Of a stretch of 64,000 bases of DNA, positions 41,419-50,340 are shown in pieces. Each line of letters starts with the position of its first letter. Position 1 is the stretch's first letter. The stretch covers positions 59,814 to 123,813 of the forward strand of contig JABFXY010000084.1 of NCBI GenBank assembly GCA_013361525.1, given 5' to 3'. This stretch comes from Polyangiaceae bacterium. Lineage in GTDB: Bacteria > Myxococcota_A > Polyangia > Polyangiales > Polyangiaceae. The position numbers and the translations under genes are program-made. The notes beneath the pieces are model-generated. The model made no database searches. It saw nothing but the letters and a program-made list of their open reading frames with translations, and was not told the DNA's origin.

Positions 41419-43760
41419 TGGCCCACCATCCGAAGCCTGCCGTCCGATACGTTGCCGATGCCGCGATCGACGCACGCGAGGAACTTGCACTCCTCACCGG
41501 CGGTCGCGCACGGCGCGATGCTCGTCTCGCACTCGTCGCGAATCTCCTTGTTGGGCGCGTTCGCGCAGGTCTCGCGCTCGAACGCCGCGACGTCTGCCCT
41601 GCAGGCCGCAAGCACGCACTTGCCCTCGCCGCCGCAGCTCTTGTCCGGGTCGGAAGGACAGCTGTCGCTCTCGACGACGGCGCCGAGGCACGAGCAGACG
41701 TAGGTGCCCTCTTCCGCGCCGCATAGCGCGGGATCCCCGCCTTCGTCACAGCCGCAGTCGGCGTCCTTCGAGCAGGAGCGAAGCTCACCCGTCGACCCTG
41801 CAGCGCACGGCGCCCCCTGCCGGATGTAGTCGGTCAGCGCATCGCGCTGCTGGACCTTGGTGTCGAACTGCGTGGTGTTGCGCTGAAGGACGCGGAAGCC
41901 GCTGCCGCCGCCGGCGAGGTAGTTGCTCGTCGCGAGCTCGTAATATCCGAACGGCTCGATCGGCGCCCAGCAGACGCCGGTTTCGCCCTCGCACTGGCCG
42001 AACTTCACGAGGCTTTCGTCGCAGGAGTCGGCATCGGGACAAGCGCAGTCCTGATCGACCTCGCAGCGGACCGGCTCGCCGTCGCCGTTGAGCAACGCGC
42101 CGATGAAGATGCCCGTCGCTTTACCGCGTCGCTCGTTGCCGTCCTCGTCGGTGACGACCTGATTGCAGTCGATGACGATGCGCGCGCCGGCGATCTGCAC
42201 TTGCGAGACGCAACCTCGGCTCGCGCTGCGGCGCGCGACGAAGTCGAACAGATCCTGCATCTCGACGCCCGACAGCTGCATCTTCGAGATCGAGTTGTCG
42301 AAGGGGAAGATGTTGTACATCTGCTCGACGGTGACGGGGCCGGGCACCAAGTCGGCGCGAATGCCCGTCGAGTTCGTGAGCGAGAAGTCCGTCTGGATGC
42401 CGAGGCGGAGCCACATCGCGTTCGCGATGAGGTTGCCGAGCGGAGAGTCGCCGCCGGAAGCCGCCGCGCGGCGCGAGCCGTCGGGCGCGTAGCCGACGAG
42501 CAGGTCGAGGTTCGCGAGCGAGTCGAGCTGCTGGGCGTACGGCTCGAGGACGGAGGCGACGATCGGATCCTCGGGGACGCTGTCGTTGACCGGGAAGAGC
42601 GTGTAGTCGCTGGTCAAGACCTCGAACCCGTTGACCGGGTCGTAACAAGTCTCCTGCGTCTCGTTGGGATCGCAGAGCGGCGGAAGGTCGTCCTGCTCGT
42701 TGGAGAGCACGAGGTCGAGGCGACCGACGTATTTCGCGAATGCACCCGAGTGCGCGAGCGTCACTTCGCGCGGCTTGCAATACCGGCGAATGGTCTCACC
42801 CGGGTTCGGACCGGGCATCTCGACGTAGTAGCTGTTTGCGTCCTCGTCGAAATAGCGGGAGCAATCACGGACCACCTTCGGCGGCTGGAGCACGATGTGG
42901 TTGTGCCCGCCGAGGACGACGTCGATGCCCGTCGTCGTCTCGATGAGATCCTCGTCGTTCTCGAGCCCGAGGTGCGAGACGACCGTGATGACGTCGACCG
43001 ACGGGCGCAACAGGTCGATGTAGGCCTGCGTGACGTCCGTCGTGCTGAGCGGCGTGATGCCGAGGCGGTTCGGCGTGTCGAAGATCGACGTGAGGCTCGA
43101 GAGGTTGCCGAGTCCGATCACGGCGACGCGCAGGCCACCCGCGTCGAAGACGCTGTACGGCTTGAACAGCGTCCCCAGCGGCGAAGCGCCCGGCATGCTC
43201 GGATCTTCGAGCTGGTAGTTCCCCGCGAGCACGGGGAAGTTCGCCCACTTCTGGAGCTGCACGCCGAGGTTGCGCGCGCCGGTGTCGAACTCGTGGTTCG
43301 CGATGAGCATCGCGTCGACGCCCATCGACGACAGGCTCTTGATCTCGGCTTCGCCGGCGAAGAAGTTGAAGACCGGCGCGCCTTGGAAGCAGTCACCGCC
43401 GTCGATGTGCAGCACGCGATCCGCACGTGCGCGCTCGCGGCCGATGATGTGCGAGATGCGCGCGATGCCGCCGACGTTCGCGATCGAGTCCGCCTCGCCG
43501 AGACCGAGACCGGCGTCGACCTGCCCGATCTGGAAGTTGTAGGGGAACAGCCGCGAGTGGATGTCCGACGTGTGGAGCAGCGTGAGGTGCACCTGCCCGT
43601 GAAGCTGCGTCTTCGGCTTCTCTTCTTCGCAGCCGCCCATCATGAGCGACGCGCCGAGCGCTCCGGCGACGGCCAATGCCCCAAAGAGACCGGACCGGGC
43701 GAGGACGGTCGACCATGCGGCTGGCCGGCGGAGGGTACGTCTTGTTGAGAGCCAAGCCAT
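41415..43760 (-). CDS. 5'-nucleotidase / metallophosphoesterase lipoprotein with Cys-rich C-terminus
   Basis: About 781 residues from ATG 43760; lipobox MGGC (Cys44). The metallophosphoesterase domain shows HTSDIHS (Asp66, His68), HIDGGDCFQGAPV, IANHEFD and GGHNHIV. The C-terminal 5'-nucleotidase domain has NSTGIRADLVPGPVTVEQMYNIFPF and GSGFRVLQRNTT. A ~110-residue Cys-rich tail follows, beyond the usual family end, with many spaced cysteines (CSKDADCGCDEGG). It would release phosphate and nucleosides from extracellular nucleotides. Cell-surface or periplasmic. The tail suggests disulfide-rich anchoring or partner binding. Confidence 0.85.
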   Translation of the reverse strand: MAWLSTRRTLRRPAAWSTVLARSGLFGALAVAGALGASLMMGGCEEEKPKTQLHGQVHLTLLHTSDIHSRLFPYNFQIGQVDAGLGLGEADSIANVGGIARISHIIGRERARADRVLHIDGGDCFQGAPVFNFFAGEAEIKSLSSMGVDAMLIANHEFDTGARNLGVQLQKWANFPVLAGNYQLEDPSMPGASPLGTLFKPYSVFDAGGLRVAVIGLGNLSSLTSIFDTPNRLGITPLSTTDVTQAYIDLLRPSVDVITVVSHLGLENDEDLIETTTGIDVVLGGHNHIVLQPPKVVRDCSRYFDEDANSYYVEMPGPNPGETIRRYCKPREVTLAHSGAFAKYVGRLDLVLSNEQDDLPPLCDPNETQETCYDPVNGFEVLTSDYTLFPVNDSVPEDPIVASVLEPYAQQLDSLANLDLLVGYAPDGSRRAAASGGDSPLGNLIANAMWLRLGIQTDFSLTNSTGIRADLVPGPVTVEQMYNIFPFDNSISKMQLSGVEMQDLFDFVARRSASRGCVSQVQIAGARIVIDCNQVVTDEDGNERRGKATGIFIGALLNGDGEPVRCEVDQDCACPDADSCDESLVKFGQCEGETGVCWAPIEPFGYYELATSNYLAGGGSGFRVLQRNTTQFDTKVQQRDALTDYIRQGAPCAAGSTGELRSCSKDADCGCDEGGDPALCGAEEGTYVCSCLGAVVESDSCPSDPDKSCGGEGKCVLAACRADVAAFERETCANAPNKEIRDECETSIAPCATAGEECKFLACVDRGIGNVSDGRLRMVGQ

Positions 43761-43780
43761 TGAAGCGACGGTAGTAGGGA

Positions 43781-43797
43781 GAGCCCGGCGGGGGCTC
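43781..43797 (-). terminator. Short hairpin between two minus-strand genes
   Basis: GAGCCC-GGCGG-GGGCTC, a 6-bp stem, lies 39 bases past the stop of the 181-residue gene and 20 bases before the 5'-nucleotidase start. No T-tract; terminator function is only a guess. Confidence 0.3.
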
Positions 43798-43835
43798 AAG
43801 GAAAATGTTGCTGCCACGCTCCCGACACAGAGCGG

Positions 43836-44381
43836 TTACGTCGACGGTTTCATGTGGTGGAGGTCGGGAGCCGTCCGAAACCCGATGCGGCGCGAGGCCT
43901 CTACGGCGCGAGAAGGCGTGGTGGAAACGAAGCGCTCGAGGTCCGTGTCGTAGCTGTCCTTGATCTGCTCGTAGAGGCCTTCGAGCGCGCGAAGAATGGC
44001 GTCGTCGTCGTCGTCCGGGATGACCGCGTGAGGGTCTTCGCGGCCAAAACGAAGATGGAAGGTCGAGCCCACCTTCTTCGCGCAGATGCGAATGACGACG
44101 TCCTGGCGAGATGCGTTCTCCGGTGGATCGACGACCGTGAGAACCACGCCCAGGTGGAAGTAGCCGTCGTCGTCGAGGTGAATGGCCGCGCCCGCCTCGT
44201 ACTCGCGGTCTTCCTCGGGCTTGCCTTCGAGCGGACGGTAGCGAAGCTCGGGCAGCTTCCAGTCGTCCACCATCATCTTCGAGACGCGGATCAAGAACTC
44301 ACGGCACTCGCCGCGGTATTCGAACCACCGGTCCCGCGCCGCACCGTACGAGAGGCAGAGGTTCTCGAACTTCGTGGGCAT
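43836..44381 (-). CDS. Acidic cytoplasmic protein of unknown function
   Basis: 181 residues, no signal peptide. Mixed charge, with DDWKLPELRYRPLEGKPEED, a core of FHLGVVLTVVDPP, VVIRICAKKVGSTFHLRFG, and a run of five Asp. No family was recognised. Its neighbours are an exported nucleotidase gene downstream and a YceI-like gene upstream; neither gives a clue. Could be a small adapter or enzyme domain; unassigned. Confidence 0.6.
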   Translation of the reverse strand: MPTKFENLCLSYGAARDRWFEYRGECREFLIRVSKMMVDDWKLPELRYRPLEGKPEEDREYEAGAAIHLDDDGYFHLGVVLTVVDPPENASRQDVVIRICAKKVGSTFHLRFGREDPHAVIPDDDDDAILRALEGLYEQIKDSYDTDLERFVSTTPSRAVEASRRIGFRTAPDLHHMKPST

Positions 44382-44416
44382 CCGCGACGAGGATACGCGA
44401 ATCGCGCGGCGCGGGA

Positions 44417-45082
44417 TCAGCCCTTCGGCGGGGCCTTCGCGCAGGCCGGATCGACCTTACCGTCCTTCTTTCGGGGGACGTCGAGGCCGATTCGGACGAC
44501 CACGGTATCGCTCACCACACCGTCGAGACCGCCGTCGCTGATGACGCCGAAGGACCTGCGATCGATGGAGAATTCGACGAAGCCCTGGACGCGGCACGGC
44601 TCGATTTGGAGGGTCATCGGCGCAGAGAGCGACTGCGATGTCCCGTGAAGGACGAGCGTTCCATAGAAGACGAAGTTGCCCTCTTCGCCCTTGCGCAGCG
44701 AACGCGACGTGAAGCGCGCTTCGGGGAACTGCCCGACGTGCAGAAACTGATCGCGGGCGATGTCGGCGACGACTTGCCACGAGGCCTCCGCCGACGTGGC
44801 GTCGATTTGGATGTCGAACGACGATGCCTCGGGAACGTCGGGGCTGAGCTCGAGCCGGCCCGTCGAGCGCGGAAACTTGATCGTGTAGGCGCTGCCTGCG
44901 CGGACGTCGGTCTCCACCGACACCATCGCGGCGGAGAGCTCGTACGTCTCCACCGCGCCCTTGGGCGCGACGGGCTCCGGCGCGCGTGCGCCGATGACGG
45001 CTTCGGGTGGGGACGCGCAGGCCGCGGACGCGCCGAGCGCGGCGACGATCACGGTGATGAGCGCGATTCTCTCCCCACCCAC
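44417..45082 (-). CDS. YceI-family lipoprotein
   Basis: 221 residues from GTG 45082, with GGAGGG a few bases upstream. Lipobox SAAC (Cys22). The lipocalin-like YceI fold is recognisable: YTIKFPRSTGRLELS, ASSFDIQIDATSAEA, DQFLHVGQFPEARFTSRSL, NFVFYGTLVLHGTSQSLSAPM and an acidic C-terminal strand. YceI-like proteins bind isoprenoids or related lipids in the periplasm. The conserved order, 'target is the outer or inner face', is not determined. It lies 26 bp from ptsI on the same strand and may be co-transcribed with it. Confidence 0.75.
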   Translation of the reverse strand: MGGERIALITVIVAALGASAACASPPEAVIGARAPEPVAPKGAVETYELSAAMVSVETDVRAGSAYTIKFPRSTGRLELSPDVPEASSFDIQIDATSAEASWQVVADIARDQFLHVGQFPEARFTSRSLRKGEEGNFVFYGTLVLHGTSQSLSAPMTLQIEPCRVQGFVEFSIDRRSFGVISDGGLDGVVSDTVVVRIGLDVPRKKDGKVDPACAKAPPKG

Positions 45083-45108
45083 GGCTTCCCTCCTCTACCG
45101 ACGGACGA

Positions 45109-46899
45109 TCACGGCGCCCCGCTGATGAGATCGTGCAGGCGCATCGCGAAGGCCTCCGCGACGACGCGCTCGATTTCGGCCGCGGTGTCGAGCTCGAGCA
45201 CACGCTCGGCGACCCGCTGCGTCTCTTCGAGGGTCACGCGACGGAACGTCTCGCGAATCTCGGGGATGGCGCTCACCTCCATCGAGAACTCGCGCACACC
45301 GAGACCGAGGAGCAACAGGGCCGCGAGCGGATCACCCGCCATCGCGCCGCAGACGCTCACGGGACAGTCGTAGCGGGCACCCGCGACGACGACGCGCTCC
45401 ACCAGACGAACGATGGCCGGATCGAAGGGCGACGCGAGGTACGCGAGGCGCCTGCTCGAGCGATCGACGGCGAGGGTGTACTGGATGAGATCGTTGGTGC
45501 CGATGCTCATGAACTCCGCGCTGCGCGCGAAGTGGTCGGCGAGGACCGCGGCGGAAGGGACCTCGACCATGACGCCGAGCGGGATGTGGTCGGCGACCGG
45601 CGCGCCGGTCGCCTTCACCTGCTCGATCGCTTTGTCGAGCATCTCGCGCGCCCATCGCAGCTCGGCCACGCTCGAGACCATCGGAATCATGATGCGCACG
45701 TCACCGTAGGCGCTCGCTCTGACCATCGCGCGCAAGTGCTCGAGGAACACCTCGGGGCGCGAGAGCGCGAGGCGGACCGCGCGCAGGCCGAGCATCGGGT
45801 TCAGCTCGACGGGCATCTTGAAGGTCGAGGCGAACTTGTCGCCGCCGATGTCGAACGTGCGCAGCACGATGGGTCGATCCGGCATCGCCTCGAGCACCTG
45901 CCGGAAAGCGGAGAGCTGCTCGTCCTCCGTCGGGGGGTGCACGCGATCGATGTAGAGGTATTCGGTGCGGTAGAGGCCGATGCCTTCGGCGCCTTCTTCG
46001 CGGGCCTCGCGCGCCTCCTCCGGGATCTCGACGTTGGCACGCACGGCGAGCGTCAGGCCGTCTTGCGTCGTCGCCGCGAGCGAGCGCGATTGGTGCAGCT
46101 CGTCGGCGAGGGCCCGGTGCCGGCTCGCCCGGTCCCGTGCCTCCTCGAGATCCTCGTCCGTCGGGCGCGCGATCACGACGCCGCGCAGACCGTCGACGAT
46201 GACGAGGTCGCCGGTCGTGATGCTCTCGCAGACGTCGTTCACGCCGACGACGGCGGGCAGCTTCAACGCGCGCGCGGTGATCGACGTGTGACTCGTCCGC
46301 GTGCCGACCTCGGTGACGAACGCGACGACGTTGGACGTCGCGCGCGCTTCGGGCGAGCCGGACACGAACACGAAGCCGGCAGCGTCCGCGGGCGACAGAT
46401 CCTGCGCGACGAGCACGACCTGACCGGCCGGAATCTGGCGCATCTCGCCGGTCTCGTTGAATGCACGCAACAGGTGCTCACCGACGAACTCGATGTCGCG
46501 GCTGCGCTCGCGCAGGTACGGATCGTCCGCTTCCCCGAGCTGCTGCGCGAACTGTTGCACGGTGAGGACGACCGCCCACTCCGCGCAACGGCTCTCGACG
46601 CGGATGCGCTCGATCACGCCGTCGCCGAGCATCGGGTCTTCGGCCATCATCGCGTACGCCTCGAGCACCGCGTTCGCCGTGGAGCGCTCGCGAGTCGTCG
46701 CGACGAGACGCCGCAGCTCTTCTTTCGCGCGGAGCGTCGCGTGCCGGAAGCGCTCGATCTCCGCCTCGTGCTCGTGCTCGCGAACGGTGCGGCGGGGCAC
46801 GCGCGTCAGTTGCCCACCGAGGACGAACGCGGTGCCGATGGCGATCCCCGGTGAGCCGGAGATGCCGTGGAGCACCTCGACGTCGCGGTCGCCGCTCAC
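45109..46899 (-). CDS. ptsI: PTS Enzyme I (phosphoenolpyruvate-protein phosphotransferase)
   Basis: 596 residues. Enzyme I takes phosphate from phosphoenolpyruvate and passes it to HPr. The phospho-histidine domain has GTRTSHTSITARALKLPAVVG (His204); the PEP-binding barrel shows LYRTEYLYIDR, RTFDIGGDKF, MLGLRAVRLALSRPEVF, EVPSAAVLADHFA, SIGTNDLIQYTLAVDR and a catalytic Cys in VSVCGAMAGDP. Complete. Its ATG overlaps the ptsH stop. No EIIB or EIIC transporter gene is near, so the system is regulatory rather than for sugar import. Confidence 0.95.
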   Translation of the reverse strand: MSGDRDVEVLHGISGSPGIAIGTAFVLGGQLTRVPRRTVREHEHEAEIERFRHATLRAKEELRRLVATTRERSTANAVLEAYAMMAEDPMLGDGVIERIRVESRCAEWAVVLTVQQFAQQLGEADDPYLRERSRDIEFVGEHLLRAFNETGEMRQIPAGQVVLVAQDLSPADAAGFVFVSGSPEARATSNVVAFVTEVGTRTSHTSITARALKLPAVVGVNDVCESITTGDLVIVDGLRGVVIARPTDEDLEEARDRASRHRALADELHQSRSLAATTQDGLTLAVRANVEIPEEAREAREEGAEGIGLYRTEYLYIDRVHPPTEDEQLSAFRQVLEAMPDRPIVLRTFDIGGDKFASTFKMPVELNPMLGLRAVRLALSRPEVFLEHLRAMVRASAYGDVRIMIPMVSSVAELRWAREMLDKAIEQVKATGAPVADHIPLGVMVEVPSAAVLADHFARSAEFMSIGTNDLIQYTLAVDRSSRRLAYLASPFDPAIVRLVERVVVAGARYDCPVSVCGAMAGDPLAALLLLGLGVREFSMEVSAIPEIRETFRRVTLEETQRVAERVLELDTAAEIERVVAEAFAMRLHDLISGAP

Positions 46900-47207
46900 T
46901 CCGGCTCCCCGAACTTGTTCGCGATGAGCTCGCCGATGGCATCGACGCAGCTCTGGGCTCGCTCCCCCCGCGCCTGGACGGTGACGATCGTGCCCTTGGC
47001 GCCGCAGAGCAGAAGGACACCCATCACGCTCTTCGCGTTGACGCCCTCCGCCTCGGGGCTCGCGATCACGACCTCACACGGAAACCGCCCGGCGAGCTGC
47101 ACGAGCTTCGTCGCGGCGCGCGCATGGAGGCCGCGCTCGTTGATGATCTGGAAGGTGCCCTCGGCGACTTGCCCGTCGGCGCCTGCGCGACCGGCCCCGG
47201 TGGTCAT
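46896..47207 (-). CDS. ptsH: Phosphocarrier protein HPr
   Basis: 103 residues, slightly longer than typical HPr because of an N-terminal tail. The Enzyme I phosphorylation site is His28 in GLHARAA; the regulatory site is Ser60 in NAKSVMGVLLL, matching the Ser46 region that HPr kinase modifies. hprK is in the same operon, so both sites are likely used. Starts at ATG overlapping the rapZ stop, stops within the ptsI start. Cytoplasmic. Confidence 0.95.
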   Translation of the reverse strand: MTTGAGRAGADGQVAEGTFQIINERGLHARAATKLVQLAGRFPCEVVIASPEAEGVNAKSVMGVLLLCGAKGTIVTVQARGERAQSCVDAIGELIANKFGEPE

Positions 47208-48235
47208 GCTCCCTCCGCGCGCACCTTGATCGGCTGCGAAGGCGCCGACCGAGGATCGCCGATCGACTCGGGTCCCTCGGGCATCGAGTCGGTTCGGCGA
47301 ACATCCGCCATTCTGCCGTCGCGGTGGACCACGGTGACCTCGGTCGTCGCGTTGCGGAGCGCGATGGTGCGACCGAGCTCCTCCGCGATGGCGTTCGCGA
47401 TCGCGATGGATCGATGTTGCCCACCCGTGCAGCCGATGCCGATGGTGAGGTAGCTCTTGCCCTCTTCTTCGTAGCGCGGGACGAGAAACTCGAGGAGATC
47501 GCCCGTCTTCTTCAGGAACTCGCGGGCACCCGAGGCGCGTAGGACGTAGTCGCGTACGCGCGGGTCCTCGCCGGTGAGCGGACGGAGCTCGGGGATGAAG
47601 TGGGGGTTGTCGAGAAAGCGAACGTCGAGGACGAGATCCGCGTCGTTCGGCAGGCCGTATTTGAAGCCGAACGAGACGACACGAACACTCAGCTTGAACA
47701 AGCCGTCGTGCTCCGGCTTCAGCAGGGCGAAGACGCGCTTTCGCAGGTCGTGCACGCGGAGGCGGCTCGTGTCGATGACGAGGGTCGCGAGCGCGCGGAG
47801 CGGACCGAGCCGCTCGCGTTCGAGCGCGACGCTCTCCAAGATGCCGGACTTGTGGATCGCGGGCGCGCCCGTGTTTCGCTCGGTCGCTGAGGCGCGTTGT
47901 GCTTCGGGGTGTGGGCGACGCGTCTCGTTGAAGCGGCGCAAGACGACCTCGTCCGACGCGTCGAGAAAGATCACCGTCACCTTGCGTGAGCCGTTCGAGA
48001 TGCGCTGAATGACGCCCGGCGCGCCGTCGATGAACGACCCGACGCTGCCGCCGAGGCCGAGCGCGATGTCGCGAACGCCGGCCTGCTCACACGCTTCGAT
48101 CGCTTCGAGGATCACCGGCGGCGGCGCGTTTTCGATCGCGTGGAAGCCGAGATCCTCGAGGGCGGCGAGCGCGGTGGATTTGCCCGCGCCCGACAAGCCC
48201 GTCACGACGACGACGTGGCTCGACGGCGCGTTCAT
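47204..48235 (-). CDS. rapZ: RapZ/YvcJ-family nucleotide-binding protein
   Basis: 343 residues from ATG 48235, overlapping the hprK stop; an open frame further upstream is spurious. N-terminal P-loop GLSGAGKST (13-21) for nucleotide binding, and a C-terminal domain with the conserved SYLTIGIGCTGGQHRSIAIA. In E. coli RapZ controls glmS translation by presenting sRNA GlmZ to RNase E and senses glucosamine-6-phosphate. A GlmM gene lies at 61179, though not in this operon. Its target in myxobacteria is unknown. Confidence 0.9.
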   Translation of the reverse strand: MNAPSSHVVVVTGLSGAGKSTALAALEDLGFHAIENAPPPVILEAIEACEQAGVRDIALGLGGSVGSFIDGAPGVIQRISNGSRKVTVIFLDASDEVVLRRFNETRRPHPEAQRASATERNTGAPAIHKSGILESVALERERLGPLRALATLVIDTSRLRVHDLRKRVFALLKPEHDGLFKLSVRVVSFGFKYGLPNDADLVLDVRFLDNPHFIPELRPLTGEDPRVRDYVLRASGAREFLKKTGDLLEFLVPRYEEEGKSYLTIGIGCTGGQHRSIAIANAIAEELGRTIALRNATTEVTVVHRDGRMADVRRTDSMPEGPESIGDPRSAPSQPIKVRAEGA

Positions 48236-49611
48236 CGCCTTCGATCCTTCGGGCCGCCGCGCGGCGAAGTCGTGACCGGCGGAGGCGCCTGCGATTCGTC
48301 GATGCGCGGGATGCGGACCGCCTTCATCCCGAACTGGCTCTCCTGTGCGCGAACGACCGGGGTTCGCGAGCGCGTCGCCGAGAAGGCCGAGGAGCCCGTA
48401 CGCTGCGTGGGCATCATCGACGGGTGCTCGCTCGAAGCGACGGGCTCGTCGCGCGGGATCGGAGGACCGGCCGGCGTGCGCGGATGCGCGCCCTCGACGA
48501 GGACCCGCTTGTCGGCGATCGCCGCGGCCTGGCTCGCGATGCGACTCTCGATCGCGCCGAAGAGCTCGCGCGCGGCGTGATGCCCCGCGTTCTTCAAGAG
48601 CTCGTTGCGAGCCGCGACCTCGAGGATCGTCGCCATGTCGCGTCCGGGTCGAACCGGGACGACGAGCTCGGGAATCGACACCGAGAGGATGGAGTGGAAG
48701 CGCTCTTCCAAGCCCAGCCTGTCTTGCGACGCCTCCGGGCTCGCCTCTTCCACGAGGCGCACGACCACGTCGATGCGCTTGCGCTCGCGGATCGCCGTCA
48801 CACCGAAGAGGTCTTTGATGTTGAGGATGCCGAGACCGCGAACCTCGAGGTGGTGGCGCAGGAGCTTCGCGGGCGCGCCGAAGACCATGCCCGGCGGCCG
48901 GTAGTCGCACTCGACGACGTCGTCGGCGACGAGACGGTGGCCGCGCATCACCAGATCGAGCGCGCACTCGCTCTTGCCGACCTCGCTCGGTCCAATCAAC
49001 AGGAGGCCGACGCCGAAGACGTCGATGAGGACGCCGTGGAGGCGTTTGCGCGGCGCGAGGCGCTCGTCGAGGAGCGCGTGGAGCGACGTGATGGTGACGC
49101 TCGAGCGTTCACTCGAGTGGAGGAGCGGCGTGCCCGTCAGATCCGCGCAGGTGATGATCTCCTGCGTCGACGGCACGAGCTCACCGGTCACGACGACGCA
49201 GCTCAGACCGAGGCCGAAGAAGCCCATCAGCGCCTGGTTGCGCGCGGCCGGATCGAGCTTCGCGAGGAACGACTGCTCGGTCTGGCCGAGGATCTGGATG
49301 CGGGTCGGGACGATGCCGTGGAAGTGGCCGGCGAGCGCGAGCCCCGACTTCTGAATGCGTGAGTGACAGATCGGCCGATCGATCCCGGTCGCGCCCGCGG
49401 CGAGCGACATGTTGAGCTCGAGCGCCGTTTCGTCGAGCAACATACGCGCGCTCATCGATGGGCGCTTCTTCGCGGAAGGGTCCACCGTCGGCGGCCCGAC
49501 GTAGGTCTCGTCGTCAGGCCACTCGAGTCCGGTGCTTCCGGGCGGCGGCGTGCCGCTGTTGCGCGAGCTCGAAGGCGCCGCGCGGCTCGGAGGATCGTCG
49601 TCTTCGGTCAC
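48232..49611 (-). CDS. hprK: HPr kinase/phosphorylase with long terminal extensions
   Basis: 459 residues, against about 310 in the family. Residues ~55-365 are the HprK core: LHGVLIDVFGVG, P-loop GPSEVGKS (207-214), RGHRLVADDVVE, and the LEVRGLGILNIKDLFG signature. The P-loop has a Glu where many have Gly and a Pro after the first Gly. N-terminal ~55 and C-terminal ~95 residues are Pro/Ser/Arg-rich, probably disordered; that is unusual. It phosphorylates and dephosphorylates the serine of HPr. The ptsN and rapZ starts overlap its ends. Confidence 0.92.
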   Translation of the reverse strand: MTEDDDPPSRAAPSSSRNSGTPPPGSTGLEWPDDETYVGPPTVDPSAKKRPSMSARMLLDETALELNMSLAAGATGIDRPICHSRIQKSGLALAGHFHGIVPTRIQILGQTEQSFLAKLDPAARNQALMGFFGLGLSCVVVTGELVPSTQEIITCADLTGTPLLHSSERSSVTITSLHALLDERLAPRKRLHGVLIDVFGVGLLLIGPSEVGKSECALDLVMRGHRLVADDVVECDYRPPGMVFGAPAKLLRHHLEVRGLGILNIKDLFGVTAIRERKRIDVVVRLVEEASPEASQDRLGLEERFHSILSVSIPELVVPVRPGRDMATILEVAARNELLKNAGHHAARELFGAIESRIASQAAAIADKRVLVEGAHPRTPAGPPIPRDEPVASSEHPSMMPTQRTGSSAFSATRSRTPVVRAQESQFGMKAVRIPRIDESQAPPPVTTSPRGGPKDRRR

Positions 49612-50084
49612 GGCGGCCGGCCCTCCTCGCGGGCGATCAAGTCGAAGGCGGCCGGGCCGTTCGGAGCTTCGACCAGGGATTTTCGGAAGTGATCGTCGCG
49701 AAGGAGGCGCGAAACGCGCGCGAGCGTCTTGAGGTGCTCGCCCACTGCGCGACGAGGACCGATGACGGCGAAGAAGATGGAGACGGGCAGCCCGTCGATC
49801 GCGTCGAAGCCGACGGGATCGGGACAGAGGAGGACGGCGCCGACGATGTGATCGAGCTCCTCGATGGCTGCGTGGGGAATCGCCACGCCGCCGCCGACGC
49901 CCGTGGACTGCTGCTCTTCACGGCGGAGCAACATGCGCTCGATCGCGCCGGCGTCGAGGGACGGCTCCCCGCGCGACAGCAAGTCGGACAAGCGCTTGAG
50001 CACGTCTTGCTTCGTGCGCACGGGATCGGCGCCGTTGCGCGAGACGGCGACGCGGAGCGGGCTAAGGATATCGACGACCTGCAT
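49608..50084 (-). CDS. ptsN: PTS EIIA-type protein (PtsN / EIIA-Ntr-like)
   Basis: 158 residues. The active-site His71 lies in GGGVAIPHAAIEEL. Other EIIA-Ntr/fructose elements: EEQQSTGVGGGVAIPHAA, LCPDPVGFDAIDGLPVSIFFAVIGP, and the C-terminal LKTLARVSRLLRD helix. It accepts phosphate from HPr and regulates enzymes or transporters by its phosphorylation state. Its stop overlaps the hprK start. With no EIIB/EIIC, it is the end of a signalling relay. Confidence 0.9.
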   Translation of the reverse strand: MQVVDILSPLRVAVSRNGADPVRTKQDVLKRLSDLLSRGEPSLDAGAIERMLLRREEQQSTGVGGGVAIPHAAIEELDHIVGAVLLCPDPVGFDAIDGLPVSIFFAVIGPRRAVGEHLKTLARVSRLLRDDHFRKSLVEAPNGPAAFDLIAREEGRPP

Positions 50085-50203
50085 ACGCTCTACTCGCGAG
50101 GGCCGAGGGCGGCCGGGGCTCGCAGGTGGAACCTAGCACAGCTCGCTTCGCGGCCTTGCGTGTTTGGCCGTGCGCGTGTCCAGACCGCAGCTGGCGGCCC
50201 GGC

Positions 50204-50224
50204 CCCATCGCCGACGGCGATGGG
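50204..50224 (-). other. Strong hairpin between hpf and ptsN
   Basis: A perfect 9-bp stem, CCCATCGCC with GGCGATGGG, closed by a 3-nt loop (GAC). It sits in the 256-bp gap between hpf and ptsN. It may attenuate or protect transcripts, or mark the edge between two transcription units; no T-tract. Confidence 0.4.
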
Positions 50225-50284
50225 CGCGCGAGGGGCGCAAGGCCCCGGAGCGCGAAGTTTGGGTGGGGGGGGCAGGGTCACAAC

Positions 50285-50330
50285 CCGGCGCGACGCGACG
50301 TCGGGACAATGAAGCCCGACGCCGCGCCGG
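50285..50330 (-). terminator. Interrupted hairpin just past the hpf stop
   Basis: CCGGCGCG (50285-50292) pairs with CGCGCCGG (50323-50330); inside it GTCGGG (50300-50305) pairs with CCCGAC (50315-50320). It begins 11 bases past the hpf stop on the minus strand. Probably ends or stabilises the hpf transcript. No T-tract. Confidence 0.4.
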
Positions 50331-50340
50331 TGCTTCGACT

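Noticed and set aside
42201..43748. A 515-codon plus-strand open frame
   Set aside because: Antisense to the 5'-nucleotidase gene, which has clear metallophosphoesterase motifs; the frame itself has no recognisable domain.
45133..46854. A 573-codon plus-strand open frame
   Set aside because: Antisense to ptsI, which is intact with all motifs.
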